Below, one piece after another: positions 25,982 to 34,320 of a DNA stretch of 64,000 bases. The notes below the pieces were generated by a model, which saw only the letters and a program-made list of their open reading frames with translations, made no database searches and was not told the DNA's origin. Origin of the DNA: JAEUIE01 sp046350055 (GTDB lineage: Bacteria > Planctomycetota > Planctomycetia > Gemmatales > HRBIN36); the NCBI GenBank assembly GCA_046350055.1, contig JAXMBC010000001.1:930001-994000 (forward strand), given 5' to 3'. The stretch's first letter is position 1, and each line of letters starts with the position of its first letter. Both the position numbers and the translations under genes were made by a program.

Positions 25982-26638
25982 ATGTCTACTCTCTATCGTT
26001 CCGTCACAGACAACAACCGGCATCTGTGGATTACCGAAGACAACATGGCAACAGGGTTGGAGAATAGCACTCTCTACAACGGTTCGCCAATTGCTAGCCA
26101 TGAGGCACTACTCGAACAGTTTCAACAAGGCAATTCGCTCGCAACATTGCTGAAAGACGCCACTGTTATTCCATTAGACCGGGTCGAGAAGATTGAGAAG
26201 CACATCACTGGCAATAACATCTGGCTTCATCTGCACAACGGCAAAGAGAACGAACTCAAGTCGGTCTATTGCAAGGATGAAGAGACCAAGCAGCAGATTC
26301 TGCAAGTCTTGCATCAGACACTGGGTGAGAGTTGGAAACGGGAAGTGATCGAAGAGCCTCGCTGGAAAGCCGCCTTGTTGCCGCTAGGCTGCACACTCCT
26401 ATTTGGTTTCATTGCTTTCTGCATCCTGATGACAGCGCTGGGACACGACAAGAGTTCCGGTTCCAAGACTGTGCGAACCAACTTCATCGGTGCCATCATC
26501 ATTGGCATTTGGAATCTGCTTGGACCCATTGGCGCTCTGGTGGCAGTCCTTCTGCTCCTGATGCCCTGTGTAGTCTGGCTGGTTTGGGTTCTAGTCAAGC
26601 CACCCATCAACGATACGATCTATCAGCCCAAAGCTTAA
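25982..26638 (+). CDS. Hypothetical membrane protein next to tssKLM
   Basis: This is 218 residues. A soluble N-terminal domain of about 125 residues (MSTLYRSVTDNNRHLWITED to LHQTLGESW) includes VIPLDRVEKIEKHITGNNIWLH and looks like a small PH-like or bacterial-PH beta domain. Two membrane helices follow (about 128-148 LLPLGCTLLFGFIAFCILMTA and 165-205 with WNLLGPIGALVAVLLLLMPCVVWLVWVL). It stands between divergent tssK and tssL, and its base composition is somewhat less GC-rich than theirs. I do not recognise it as a known T6SS component; the position suggests an accessory membrane part, or an unrelated insert. Confidence 0.65.
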   Translation: MSTLYRSVTDNNRHLWITEDNMATGLENSTLYNGSPIASHEALLEQFQQGNSLATLLKDATVIPLDRVEKIEKHITGNNIWLHLHNGKENELKSVYCKDEETKQQILQVLHQTLGESWKREVIEEPRWKAALLPLGCTLLFGFIAFCILMTALGHDKSSGSKTVRTNFIGAIIIGIWNLLGPIGALVAVLLLLMPCVVWLVWVLVKPPINDTIYQPKA

Positions 26639-26721
26639 GGCATTTTGAACCAGCGCCGCTGTTCCAATCTGTTTCCGTGCGTTGTTTCTGTTGGAACTCC
26701 CCCGAAATGCCTGTATATTTT

Positions 26722-26733
26722 GTGGGTACCCAC
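26722..26733. promoter_or_regulatory. 12-bp palindrome upstream of tssL
   Basis: GTGGGTACCCAC is a perfect 12-bp palindrome ending 20 bases before the tssL ATG. It could be an operator for the tssL-tssM unit. No matching second copy was noticed in the window, so this is only a candidate. Confidence 0.25.
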
Positions 26734-26753
26734 TCCCCGAGGCGTATTCTCTC

Positions 26754-27422
26754 ATGCGCAATGAGTTCGCCCAGCGCGTCTACCCGGTTCTTCTGAAGGG
26801 ACTCGCACTCAAGGATCGGGTGCTGCGCGGCGAACGACCCAAGCTCCTCGCGACGCAGACGGAATTCAAACGCCTCCTCGGCAGCGAAGGCGTTCCCCCC
26901 TGGGGCAGCGGCACGGACATGACCCGCACCCAGAGCAATCCCATGGATCTCTTCCTCGGGATGCGCTATCCACTCGCCACCTGGCTGGATGAAATCTTCT
27001 GTGAGCTGGGCACCTTCGATTCCATGAACCAGGGTGGCTGGAACGAAAACAAGCTCGAGCTGGCCCTCTTCACCACCCAGCTCCGCGACTCCCTGTTCTG
27101 GCGTCAGGCGGAACATGCCGACTCGCTGCCCGAAGGCGGCACCGATGCTCTGGAAACCTTCCTGCTCTGCACCCTGCTCGGCTTCCGCGGCGAAAAGGCC
27201 CGTGAACCGGAGAGGCTGCGCGACTGGGTCAGCACGGTACGCAGTCGCATTACCAAGACACTGAGCCAGGAACCGCCTCCCATCGCGGAGACGGTACCAG
27301 TCGAAAATGTCCCGCCGCTCGACAGCAAGGCTGGCTACGAACGTATGTGCAAGATCGTCATCGTGGGTGTGCTGGCCTCCCTGCCCATTCTTGGCATCCT
27401 TCTTACGAGCCTTATTCGTTAA
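26754..27422 (+). CDS. tssL: Type VI secretion system membrane subunit TssL (DotU/IcmH family)
   Basis: This is 222 residues from ATG 26754; the longer frame from 26682 adds unlikely sequence. The cytoplasmic domain is helical with DotU-like landmarks: MRNEFAQRVYPVLLKGLALKD-type start, MRYPLATWLDEIFCE (compare the Ala-Leu-x-Asp-Glu of DotU), LETFLLCTLLGFRGEKARE near 140 and a C-terminal membrane helix (IVIVGVLASLPILGILLTSL). In known systems TssL dimers sit in the inner membrane with TssM and recruit the baseplate through TssK. There is no peptidoglycan-binding extension. The stop is two bases before the tssM start, so the two are surely co-transcribed. Confidence 0.8.
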   Translation: MRNEFAQRVYPVLLKGLALKDRVLRGERPKLLATQTEFKRLLGSEGVPPWGSGTDMTRTQSNPMDLFLGMRYPLATWLDEIFCELGTFDSMNQGGWNENKLELALFTTQLRDSLFWRQAEHADSLPEGGTDALETFLLCTLLGFRGEKAREPERLRDWVSTVRSRITKTLSQEPPPIAETVPVENVPPLDSKAGYERMCKIVIVGVLASLPILGILLTSLIR

Positions 27423-27424
27423 TC

Positions 27425-29050
27425 ATGCAAACCGTACTAGGATTAGTGTTAGCACCGATCAAGTGGATAGCTGGGCTGCTGCTGCCCATCTTTGCCCGCC
27501 CACGCATCCCGGCGGGACTCTTCTGGTTCCTGCACATCCTGGTACTCGCACTGGTCTTCGGCGGCTTGTTCTACCTGCAGCACTATTACGACAAGGACAA
27601 GAAGCTCGAAGAATGGATGCCCAATGTCGAGACGGCCTTCCTGCGGGAAAACTTCCTGCTGATCCTGGCCGTCCTGATCTATGTCTTCGCCTGGCTGGCT
27701 GTCTGGCTGTGGAAGATCTGGCTGGAAGATGACACCGTAACGGGTGAGTTCCCCGATATCGATGAAGCCTGGAAGCAGATAGAACAGGCCCTGCGTGACA
27801 ATGGCATACGCCTGGATGATGCCCCGCTGTTCCTGGTGGTGGGGCATGCCTCGCTGTCTCTGGAAAGGCTGTTCAAGGGGCTGCCTCGTGAATGTGCGTT
27901 GACTGGTGTGACTGCCAGCACAGCACCGCTGCGACTCTTTGGCGGGCGCGATGCGTTATATCTGGCATGCCCCGGCGTGTCGCTGGTGAGCAAGGCCCAG
28001 GGTCATGGCGGCGGGGCAGATCTCCCCGCTGCAGGCAGTGGCGCAGGAGGTGGCGAAGCGTTTGGCACCAAGACGATCGGCGTCGAGTTTGATCTCTCCA
28101 AAAGTGTCGGTGCGGATGCAGAAGAAGTGGCCCGCATCATGCGCAACGTCCAGAAGGAAGGGCGGCTGGTGAGCGAGGATGAACGTGCTGTCATCCGTAA
28201 TCTCTCGCTCAACGACGATGGCAGCGGCCCTTCGCAGCTGCGACCCAATGTGGTGCAGAACGCGGAGTTCGTCGGGCAACAGGAAGCACGCATGCAGCAC
28301 TTCTGCAAGCTGCTGATGAAAGCCCGCAAGCCGTTCACTCCGCTCAATGGTGCTGCCCTGCTGGTGTCCATGGATGCTTCCGAGAACGAAGGAACTGCGC
28401 AGAAAATTGCCCTCGGTGCCCAGAAGGATCTGAAGGTGCTGCAGGACACACTGAAGCTGCACTTTCCTGTCTTTGTCCTGCTGGCTGATCTGGAGAAGAT
28501 GAACGGCGCGTCTGCCTTCCTCTCCCGGTTCCCCGAAGAGCGTCGCAAGAATCGACTGGGTCGCGGCTTCCCACTCGCCCCTGATCTTACGACAGAGCAA
28601 TACCCGCAGCGGGTCGAGAAGGAAGTGGAGTGGATCTTTGCCAAGCTGTTGCCTTTCTGGTGCTTCCGCTTCTTCCGGCTGGCCACGCCCAATGTCGAAT
28701 CGCACGACGAAGCCGTGCAGATGAACGGCGAACTCTTCCGCTTCCTGGCTGAGGTGCAGAATCGCTCGACCATCGTAGGCAAGCTGATCGCCAAGGCTGT
28801 GCAGGCCGACGAAGATAGCCTGCCCCATTTCGGTGGCTGTTATGTGGTCGCCCAGTCCGGCGGACAGCCCTGGTTCACGCAGGACCTCTTCAGCAAGCTG
28901 GAAGCGGCGCAGAACTACGTCTCCTGGAGCCAGGCTGCCTTTGACGAGGATGACGACTACAAGGCCTGGACGTGGTATGGTTATGGATTTCTTCTCATAG
29001 TCTGGGTCGCTATCGCAGCCTTGGCGTTCTTTGTCTACCGCCCGAAGTGA
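27425..29050 (+). CDS. tssM: Short TssM/IcmF-like type VI secretion membrane protein
   Basis: This is 541 residues, about half the usual 1100-1300. Two N-terminal membrane helices (about 31-50 and 77-100) and a single C-terminal one (about 515-537) bracket one cytoplasmic domain. DDAPLFLVVGHASLSLERLF stands where TssM has LPWYLVIGxPGSGKTT, so the nucleotide-binding loop is lost. Later matches to IcmF are LHFPVFVLLADLEKMNGASA, FLSRFPEERRKNRLGRGFPL and EVEWIFAKLLPFWCFRFFRL. The large periplasmic domain that binds the TssJ lipoprotein is absent. It is coupled to tssL. Either another protein does the periplasmic job or the complex has been repurposed. Confidence 0.75.
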   Translation: MQTVLGLVLAPIKWIAGLLLPIFARPRIPAGLFWFLHILVLALVFGGLFYLQHYYDKDKKLEEWMPNVETAFLRENFLLILAVLIYVFAWLAVWLWKIWLEDDTVTGEFPDIDEAWKQIEQALRDNGIRLDDAPLFLVVGHASLSLERLFKGLPRECALTGVTASTAPLRLFGGRDALYLACPGVSLVSKAQGHGGGADLPAAGSGAGGGEAFGTKTIGVEFDLSKSVGADAEEVARIMRNVQKEGRLVSEDERAVIRNLSLNDDGSGPSQLRPNVVQNAEFVGQQEARMQHFCKLLMKARKPFTPLNGAALLVSMDASENEGTAQKIALGAQKDLKVLQDTLKLHFPVFVLLADLEKMNGASAFLSRFPEERRKNRLGRGFPLAPDLTTEQYPQRVEKEVEWIFAKLLPFWCFRFFRLATPNVESHDEAVQMNGELFRFLAEVQNRSTIVGKLIAKAVQADEDSLPHFGGCYVVAQSGGQPWFTQDLFSKLEAAQNYVSWSQAAFDEDDDYKAWTWYGYGFLLIVWVAIAALAFFVYRPK

Positions 29051-29055
29051 TTGCA

Positions 29056-29118
29056 CAGACTTTTCCAGACTTTCCTCTGTATTCTGGTGCTCGAGCCTGC
29101 AAAAGTGCTTGCAAAAGT
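29056..29118 (+). repeat. Two pairs of short direct repeats upstream of the giant Ig-repeat gene
   Basis: CAGACTTT occurs at 29056-29063 and 29067-29074, and TGCAAAAGT at 29098-29106 and 29110-29118. Both pairs are spaced 11-12 bases apart, about one helical turn, in the leader of the gene starting at 29194. They may be activator or repressor sites. Confidence 0.25.
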
Positions 29119-29193
29119 TAGGCATTCTTTAGAAGATTTGTGGGTTACGTAGAAGTTGACTTGCACCTTCGCCCCACACCGGGAGACAGCACC

Positions 29194-32100
29194 ATGTCTG
29201 CGGGCTTTCGTTCTTTCGTCGAATCCCTCTTCCGCCCCAACCGTCAGCAACGTCGTGCGCAAGGAAATCCACGCCGTTTTCGTCCAGCCATGGAAGCCCT
29301 CGAAGATCGCACGGTGCCAGCCGTGCAGATCATCCAGAGTCAGGGGCTGAACATTGCTGATCTCACCAGCGCAATCGACCAGTTCAAGCTCAACCTCGGC
29401 GGCTTCGAGCATACGTCGAATGCTGATGCCGGGTCGACCGGGTATCGCAATATCACCTTCGATGATGCGACGGGCGGTGCGTTCAACGGCAACTTCTACA
29501 GCATTACACAGCCGCGTGGGCTCAAGCTCACTACCGATGGCACCGGCTTTCAGGTGAGCAAGACCAGCCCTGCCAATGAGGTACGGTTCGGCAACATCAA
29601 TCCGACCTACCCCAGCTTGTTCAAGGCATTCTCCGGCGAACGGCTCTTCACTCCCATCGACAGCCGCACCACCGAAGTGACCTTCACCGTTCCACAGAGC
29701 ACCGCTACTGCTGCGACAGTGCGCGGATACGGTGTCATCTTCAGTGATGTGGATCTCCTCGGGTCAACCACGTTCCAGGCCTTCGACAAGGATGGCAACT
29801 CGCTCACCGGGGCAGACCCGATCGAGGTGATTCCTCTCAACAACGGTTTCTCGTTCATCGGTGTCATCACCACGGCCGGCGAGCGCATCAGCAAGGTGAC
29901 GCTGGTCAGCGGCAATACCTCGCTGGGGACTAACGTCAATGAAACCGCCACCGAGGATCTGGTGGTCATTGACAACATGCTCTACACCCAGCCCGTGGCA
30001 GTCACCACGCCGGTGTTTCTGTGGAAGGATGCAGGGGCCGACACCAGCTGGAACAATCCCGACAACTGGACGCAGACCAGTGGCACCGTCGATGGCACCG
30101 CAGCCAATCGCTTTCCCCGGGCCAATGGCGATATCGCTGTCTTCTCCCAACTCACCAGTGCCAAAACCATCGACCTGACCAGTAACCCCACAAGCATTGG
30201 TGCGATGCAGATTGACACCAATCAGTCACTGACGTTCAATACGGCAGGCGCGGGCCGCTTCAGCTTTGCAACCCCTGGCTCCGGAAGTCCTTCCGCAGGC
30301 CTCGACATCACCACCTTCAGCGGCAACGCCACGGTGAACTTCAATGTGCCGGTGAGCTATACCAATGCATGGCATATTACCACCAATGGCGGCAGCGCTG
30401 TGACGTTTGCCGGCGTGCTCAATGGTTCCACCGCAGTGACTCAGTGGGGCAGCGGCACGGTCAACTTCACTACCGCCAGTCACACCTTCACAGGCCCGTA
30501 CAACGTCAACGGTGGCACCGTGAATGTCACCTCTACCCTGTCCACAGCCCGGGTTAACCTGAGCGGCGGCAAGCTCACAGGAAACGGTACCGTCGGCAGT
30601 ATCACGGCTAACAACAGTGCAGTTCTTGAACCTGGCACCGCGGCCACGATCGGTGCGTTGAATGCCGACCTGAGTGGAAATTCGAATGATGTCTCCCTGA
30701 CCAACACCACCCTTCGTATCCGCTTGAGTAACGCTGGTGGTGTCAATGTTTCGGATCAACTGATAGCCAAAGGCAATGGCCAGAATATCAATCTGACCAA
30801 TACCACGCTGCAACTCGATCTCACCAACTACAGTTCCGCGCCCAATACCACCTTCACCATTCTGGATGTGCAGGGCACTGGCAACGCCAGCCGCTCTGGC
30901 ACCTTCACCAACTCCGCGATCATTCAGCAGAACGGCATGCTGTTCCAGTTGGACTACTCCGATAACGACAAGGTGAAGATCAAGCAGATCAGCACTGCCA
31001 CCACGACGGATCTGACACGCTCGCCGAACAATAACACCAGTTTCGGCGATTCGGTGGACTTCGTGGCCACGGTGAATACCGATGCCGGTGCGCCAACCGG
31101 CCAGGTGCGATTTGACATCAGCATCGGGGCGAACCCACCTGTTTTCTCGCAACTGGTGGACTTCAATGGCAACACGGCTACTTACACCACGTCGGCACTC
31201 AATGCCGCCGCGTACACCGTGACCGCGACCTATGTACCTACCGGGTTGTTCACTGCTTCCAGCGATACTCTCGACCACACTGTCAATTCTCGGAATGTGG
31301 CAGTAACCTTCACACCCTCCAGCAACTCAGCGGTCTTCACCCAGGCCGTCATCACCGCGACGGTTCGCGGTGCAGGCAATAACAGCCTGATCCCTGCCGG
31401 TGGAACTGTCACCTTCGTCAATAACGATGGCTCGGTGACCTATGGCTCCGCCACGATCAATGCTCTGGGCCAGGCCACCCTGCCTGCCGCTGCGGTCGCC
31501 GCTATGAACGTCGGCAGCTACCAGATCCGGGGCCTGTTCACCAGCACCGACACCAACTTCAACAATGGTGTGCTGGCTGATTCCGGCCTCCGCACACAAC
31601 AAGTGACCGCTGCTGCGACCACGACGACACTGTCGAGCAACCCTGCCACGTGGAACTTCAACCAGGACATCACCTTCACCGCTACGGTGAACCCGGCCAA
31701 CGGTGCCATCACTGCCGTGCCAACCGGTTCGATCCGCTTTACCCTGGTCGGCGTGCCCGATGGCATGGGCAACCCGGACAGCATCTTTACTGTGCCTCTC
31801 GCAGGCAACTCCGCGCAACTCGTCACCCAGCTGCCTGCCGGCAATGGACAGGTAGTACGTGCTGCCTACCTGCCCACCGATCCCCCCGGTAACTTTGCGG
31901 CCAGCAACACGCAACTCAGTCAGAATGTCAATGCGATCGCAGTCAACATCAGCCTCGCTCCGTTGACGAATACCACGGTATATGGCCAGGGTTTTGCATA
32001 TTCAGCCACCGTATCCCCGGTGAATGCCGGGGCACCCACGCCCACGGGCAATGTCGTCTTCACCCTGATCAACGGTGGCACGACATTCGTCTCCAGCCCC

Positions 32101-34101
32101 GTTGCCCTGGTCAATGGTGTAGCAGATCTGACCCAGGCCCGGTTCGCCAATGCTCCTTCGGTAGGCACCTACATCCTTCGTGCCAACTATCTCGGGTCGG
32201 CGCAGTTCCTCAATACCACTGTCAACTTTGCTGATGCCCTGACCGTCAACCGGGCAGACACCACGCTCAGCCTGGCCGACGCCAGTGGCAGCACCGGGCA
32301 GCCCATCTCCACGACTGCTACACTGGGCATCGTTGCACCGGGTGCCGGTGTGCCGGGAGGCGTGATTCGCTTTATCCTGACCGGGCCGAGCAACCTGCAA
32401 GTGGATGTGCCTGTTGTGAATGCAGGTGGCGTCTACCAGGCCACACTGCAGCGGAATGACCTCCTGGCGGGAAGCTACACCGTCAGCAGTCAGTACCTCG
32501 ACAGCACCGGGCAGTTCAACACGTCGGTCTCCAACAATGCCACCATCACCGTGTCGAAGACCGATGCTGTGCTGACACTGAATCCGAATCCGCAGTCGCA
32601 GTTTGCTGACACGGTCACCTTCACTGCCAACGTCGTTTCCTCGCTGTTGCCTAGCGGTGTGGCTGTTACCGGTTTCGTCCAGTTCGACATGTACAACGTT
32701 TCCAATGGAAACCTGGTCGGCACTGGCACGGGCACCGTGACGAACGGCGTGGCCAGCTTCACCGCTCCTGCCCTGCTGGGGGTAGGTCAGTACCAGGTGG
32801 TAGCCCGCTACCTGGGCGATGCCAACTATAATCTGACGGGCAATCAGACAACGCTGCACACCATTACCTCGGCCAGTACTTCCACCGGCGTGACACTGCA
32901 GCCATTGCCTGGTTCCACCAGCACCTATGGCGAACAGTTGTCCTTCCGGGCCACGGTACAGTCGGGCAACCCCGCAGCTGGCATTCCCACCGGCACAGTG
33001 GTGTTCCGCATCATCCGCCCCGATGGCCAGCCTGATATCGTCTCGCCTGCCATTCCTCTGAACGCAGCCGGGGTGGCGGACCACTCATTCACGCAAGTCC
33101 TGCCCGCCACGGAAGGGGGAGCCCCGCTGCAGGTCATCGCCACCTATCAGGGCGATGATGTGCAGAACCGATTTGCCCCCAGCAGCAACATCAACAACCC
33201 GCTGCTCCAGACCATATTGCGTGCCAACACGGCCGTCACCTTCACCATGAAGCGGACCTCGGATAACGCCATCACCGACTTCCGTTACAGTGATACTGTG
33301 ATCCTGATAGCCAACGTGACGACGAGCGGCCTGGATCCTGCCTCTGCACAGCGTGCGGGTATACCTCCAGGCAAGGTGCAGTTCTTCTACTTCAATGGTG
33401 CTACCGAAGTGCCACTGGGAGCCCCGGTCACGGTCAATGCCAACGGCGAAGCGACCCTTTCCAGCATCTCGCTGAATGGCAAGCCCTGCCCCATCCGTCT
33501 GCCCACCGGCAACGATCAGCCGTTCCGGGTACGCTACATGGACACCAGCCCGGTGCCGAACTTCAACGCCAGCCTGAGTACCCAGAACATCAGCGTCAGA
33601 CCGCTCAACCTGGTAGCCAACCCGGTGCTCAGCGTGGTGCCCAAGACCGGCTCAGCCGATTCGCGCCGGGTCTACGCCTACGGCCGGTCGCTGGTGATCT
33701 CCGTGACGCTCAGGCCCGAAGTCACGCTCACCGCAGGCAAGCTCTTCAATGGAACGGCGGTGGAACTGATCCCCACGGGCAGCGGCGTGATGCAGTTCAT
33801 TCAGCCTGATGGAACCGTGGGCTTCACCACGCCCACCCTCCAGGTGTCCGCTCCGCCTCGCTCCAGCACCAACAAGAGCGAACGGGTGATCGCCTTCACC
33901 AGCTCGGCTCTCTTCAACAACACCATCGGCAACCGCAACCCCACCAGCCCGCAGAGCCTGCTCCTGCCTACTGGTGTCTTCACCACGCGGTTGAATATCA
34001 CATCGTTCTCGAACAACTTCGCGAACGTGAGCAACATGGAGTTTACCAACAGTGCCTCGATCTTCACCGTGACCCGGAGTACGATCGGCCGCCGCTGGTG
34101 A
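29194..34101 (+). CDS. Giant exported Ig-like repeat protein with LEDRTVPA leader
   Basis: This is 1635 residues from ATG 29194, preceded by GGGAGA. The N-terminus is basic (FRPNRQQRRAQGNPRRFRP) and carries MEALEDRTVPA, a motif shared with two other exported proteins here. Residues about 20-260 are an unknown beta domain. About 270-590 contain an autotransporter-type strand repeat with GGTVNVT and LSGGKLTGNGTVG. From about 605 to 1470 come eight or nine Ig-like units of about 100 residues, most opening with a short Thr-rich strand then F-x-D-x-VTFTATV and including PTGxVxF, as in Big_3_5-type domains. It is probably a surface adhesin or matrix protein. A classic terminator follows at 34146. 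Confidence 0.85.
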   Translation: MSAGFRSFVESLFRPNRQQRRAQGNPRRFRPAMEALEDRTVPAVQIIQSQGLNIADLTSAIDQFKLNLGGFEHTSNADAGSTGYRNITFDDATGGAFNGNFYSITQPRGLKLTTDGTGFQVSKTSPANEVRFGNINPTYPSLFKAFSGERLFTPIDSRTTEVTFTVPQSTATAATVRGYGVIFSDVDLLGSTTFQAFDKDGNSLTGADPIEVIPLNNGFSFIGVITTAGERISKVTLVSGNTSLGTNVNETATEDLVVIDNMLYTQPVAVTTPVFLWKDAGADTSWNNPDNWTQTSGTVDGTAANRFPRANGDIAVFSQLTSAKTIDLTSNPTSIGAMQIDTNQSLTFNTAGAGRFSFATPGSGSPSAGLDITTFSGNATVNFNVPVSYTNAWHITTNGGSAVTFAGVLNGSTAVTQWGSGTVNFTTASHTFTGPYNVNGGTVNVTSTLSTARVNLSGGKLTGNGTVGSITANNSAVLEPGTAATIGALNADLSGNSNDVSLTNTTLRIRLSNAGGVNVSDQLIAKGNGQNINLTNTTLQLDLTNYSSAPNTTFTILDVQGTGNASRSGTFTNSAIIQQNGMLFQLDYSDNDKVKIKQISTATTTDLTRSPNNNTSFGDSVDFVATVNTDAGAPTGQVRFDISIGANPPVFSQLVDFNGNTATYTTSALNAAAYTVTATYVPTGLFTASSDTLDHTVNSRNVAVTFTPSSNSAVFTQAVITATVRGAGNNSLIPAGGTVTFVNNDGSVTYGSATINALGQATLPAAAVAAMNVGSYQIRGLFTSTDTNFNNGVLADSGLRTQQVTAAATTTTLSSNPATWNFNQDITFTATVNPANGAITAVPTGSIRFTLVGVPDGMGNPDSIFTVPLAGNSAQLVTQLPAGNGQVVRAAYLPTDPPGNFAASNTQLSQNVNAIAVNISLAPLTNTTVYGQGFAYSATVSPVNAGAPTPTGNVVFTLINGGTTFVSSPVALVNGVADLTQARFANAPSVGTYILRANYLGSAQFLNTTVNFADALTVNRADTTLSLADASGSTGQPISTTATLGIVAPGAGVPGGVIRFILTGPSNLQVDVPVVNAGGVYQATLQRNDLLAGSYTVSSQYLDSTGQFNTSVSNNATITVSKTDAVLTLNPNPQSQFADTVTFTANVVSSLLPSGVAVTGFVQFDMYNVSNGNLVGTGTGTVTNGVASFTAPALLGVGQYQVVARYLGDANYNLTGNQTTLHTITSASTSTGVTLQPLPGSTSTYGEQLSFRATVQSGNPAAGIPTGTVVFRIIRPDGQPDIVSPAIPLNAAGVADHSFTQVLPATEGGAPLQVIATYQGDDVQNRFAPSSNINNPLLQTILRANTAVTFTMKRTSDNAITDFRYSDTVILIANVTTSGLDPASAQRAGIPPGKVQFFYFNGATEVPLGAPVTVNANGEATLSSISLNGKPCPIRLPTGNDQPFRVRYMDTSPVPNFNASLSTQNISVRPLNLVANPVLSVVPKTGSADSRRVYAYGRSLVISVTLRPEVTLTAGKLFNGTAVELIPTGSGVMQFIQPDGTVGFTTPTLQVSAPPRSSTNKSERVIAFTSSALFNNTIGNRNPTSPQSLLLPTGVFTTRLNITSFSNNFANVSNMEFTNSASIFTVTRSTIGRRW

Positions 34102-34145
34102 TCAGCTTCGCCGCGAGAGAGCAGGCAGGGAATGTAAAGCAGACG

Positions 34146-34182
34146 ACCGGGAAGAACTTGAATGATTCTTCCCGGTTTTTTC
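34146..34182 (+). terminator. Rho-independent terminator after the giant Ig-repeat gene
   Basis: An 11-bp perfect stem (ACCGGGAAGAA and TTCTTCCCGGT, 34146-34156 and 34166-34176) with a 9-base loop is followed by TTTTT. The long open frame from 34162 starts inside it, which supports a later start for the next gene. Confidence 0.9.
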
Positions 34183-34320
34183 GTTTTCCTGCTTCCCGCT
34201 CGTCCTTCCGCAGCGACTGTATCGCTTTTGCCAAAGAAGTTGCAGTTCCCCGCCGATGATGAAGGAAGAGAACCGATGGTCTATCCCGAGGATAGACCGC
34301 CTCGCAGGGAGTCTGTCGCC

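Noticed and set aside
31327..33084. Several minus-strand frames opposite the giant Ig-repeat gene
   Set aside because: They repeat at the period of the Ig units and mirror the real gene's codon pattern.
34162..34320. Early start of the BBP7 gene at 34162
   Set aside because: That ATG lies inside the terminator loop of the upstream gene; a signal peptide begins at 34321 (34276 remains possible).
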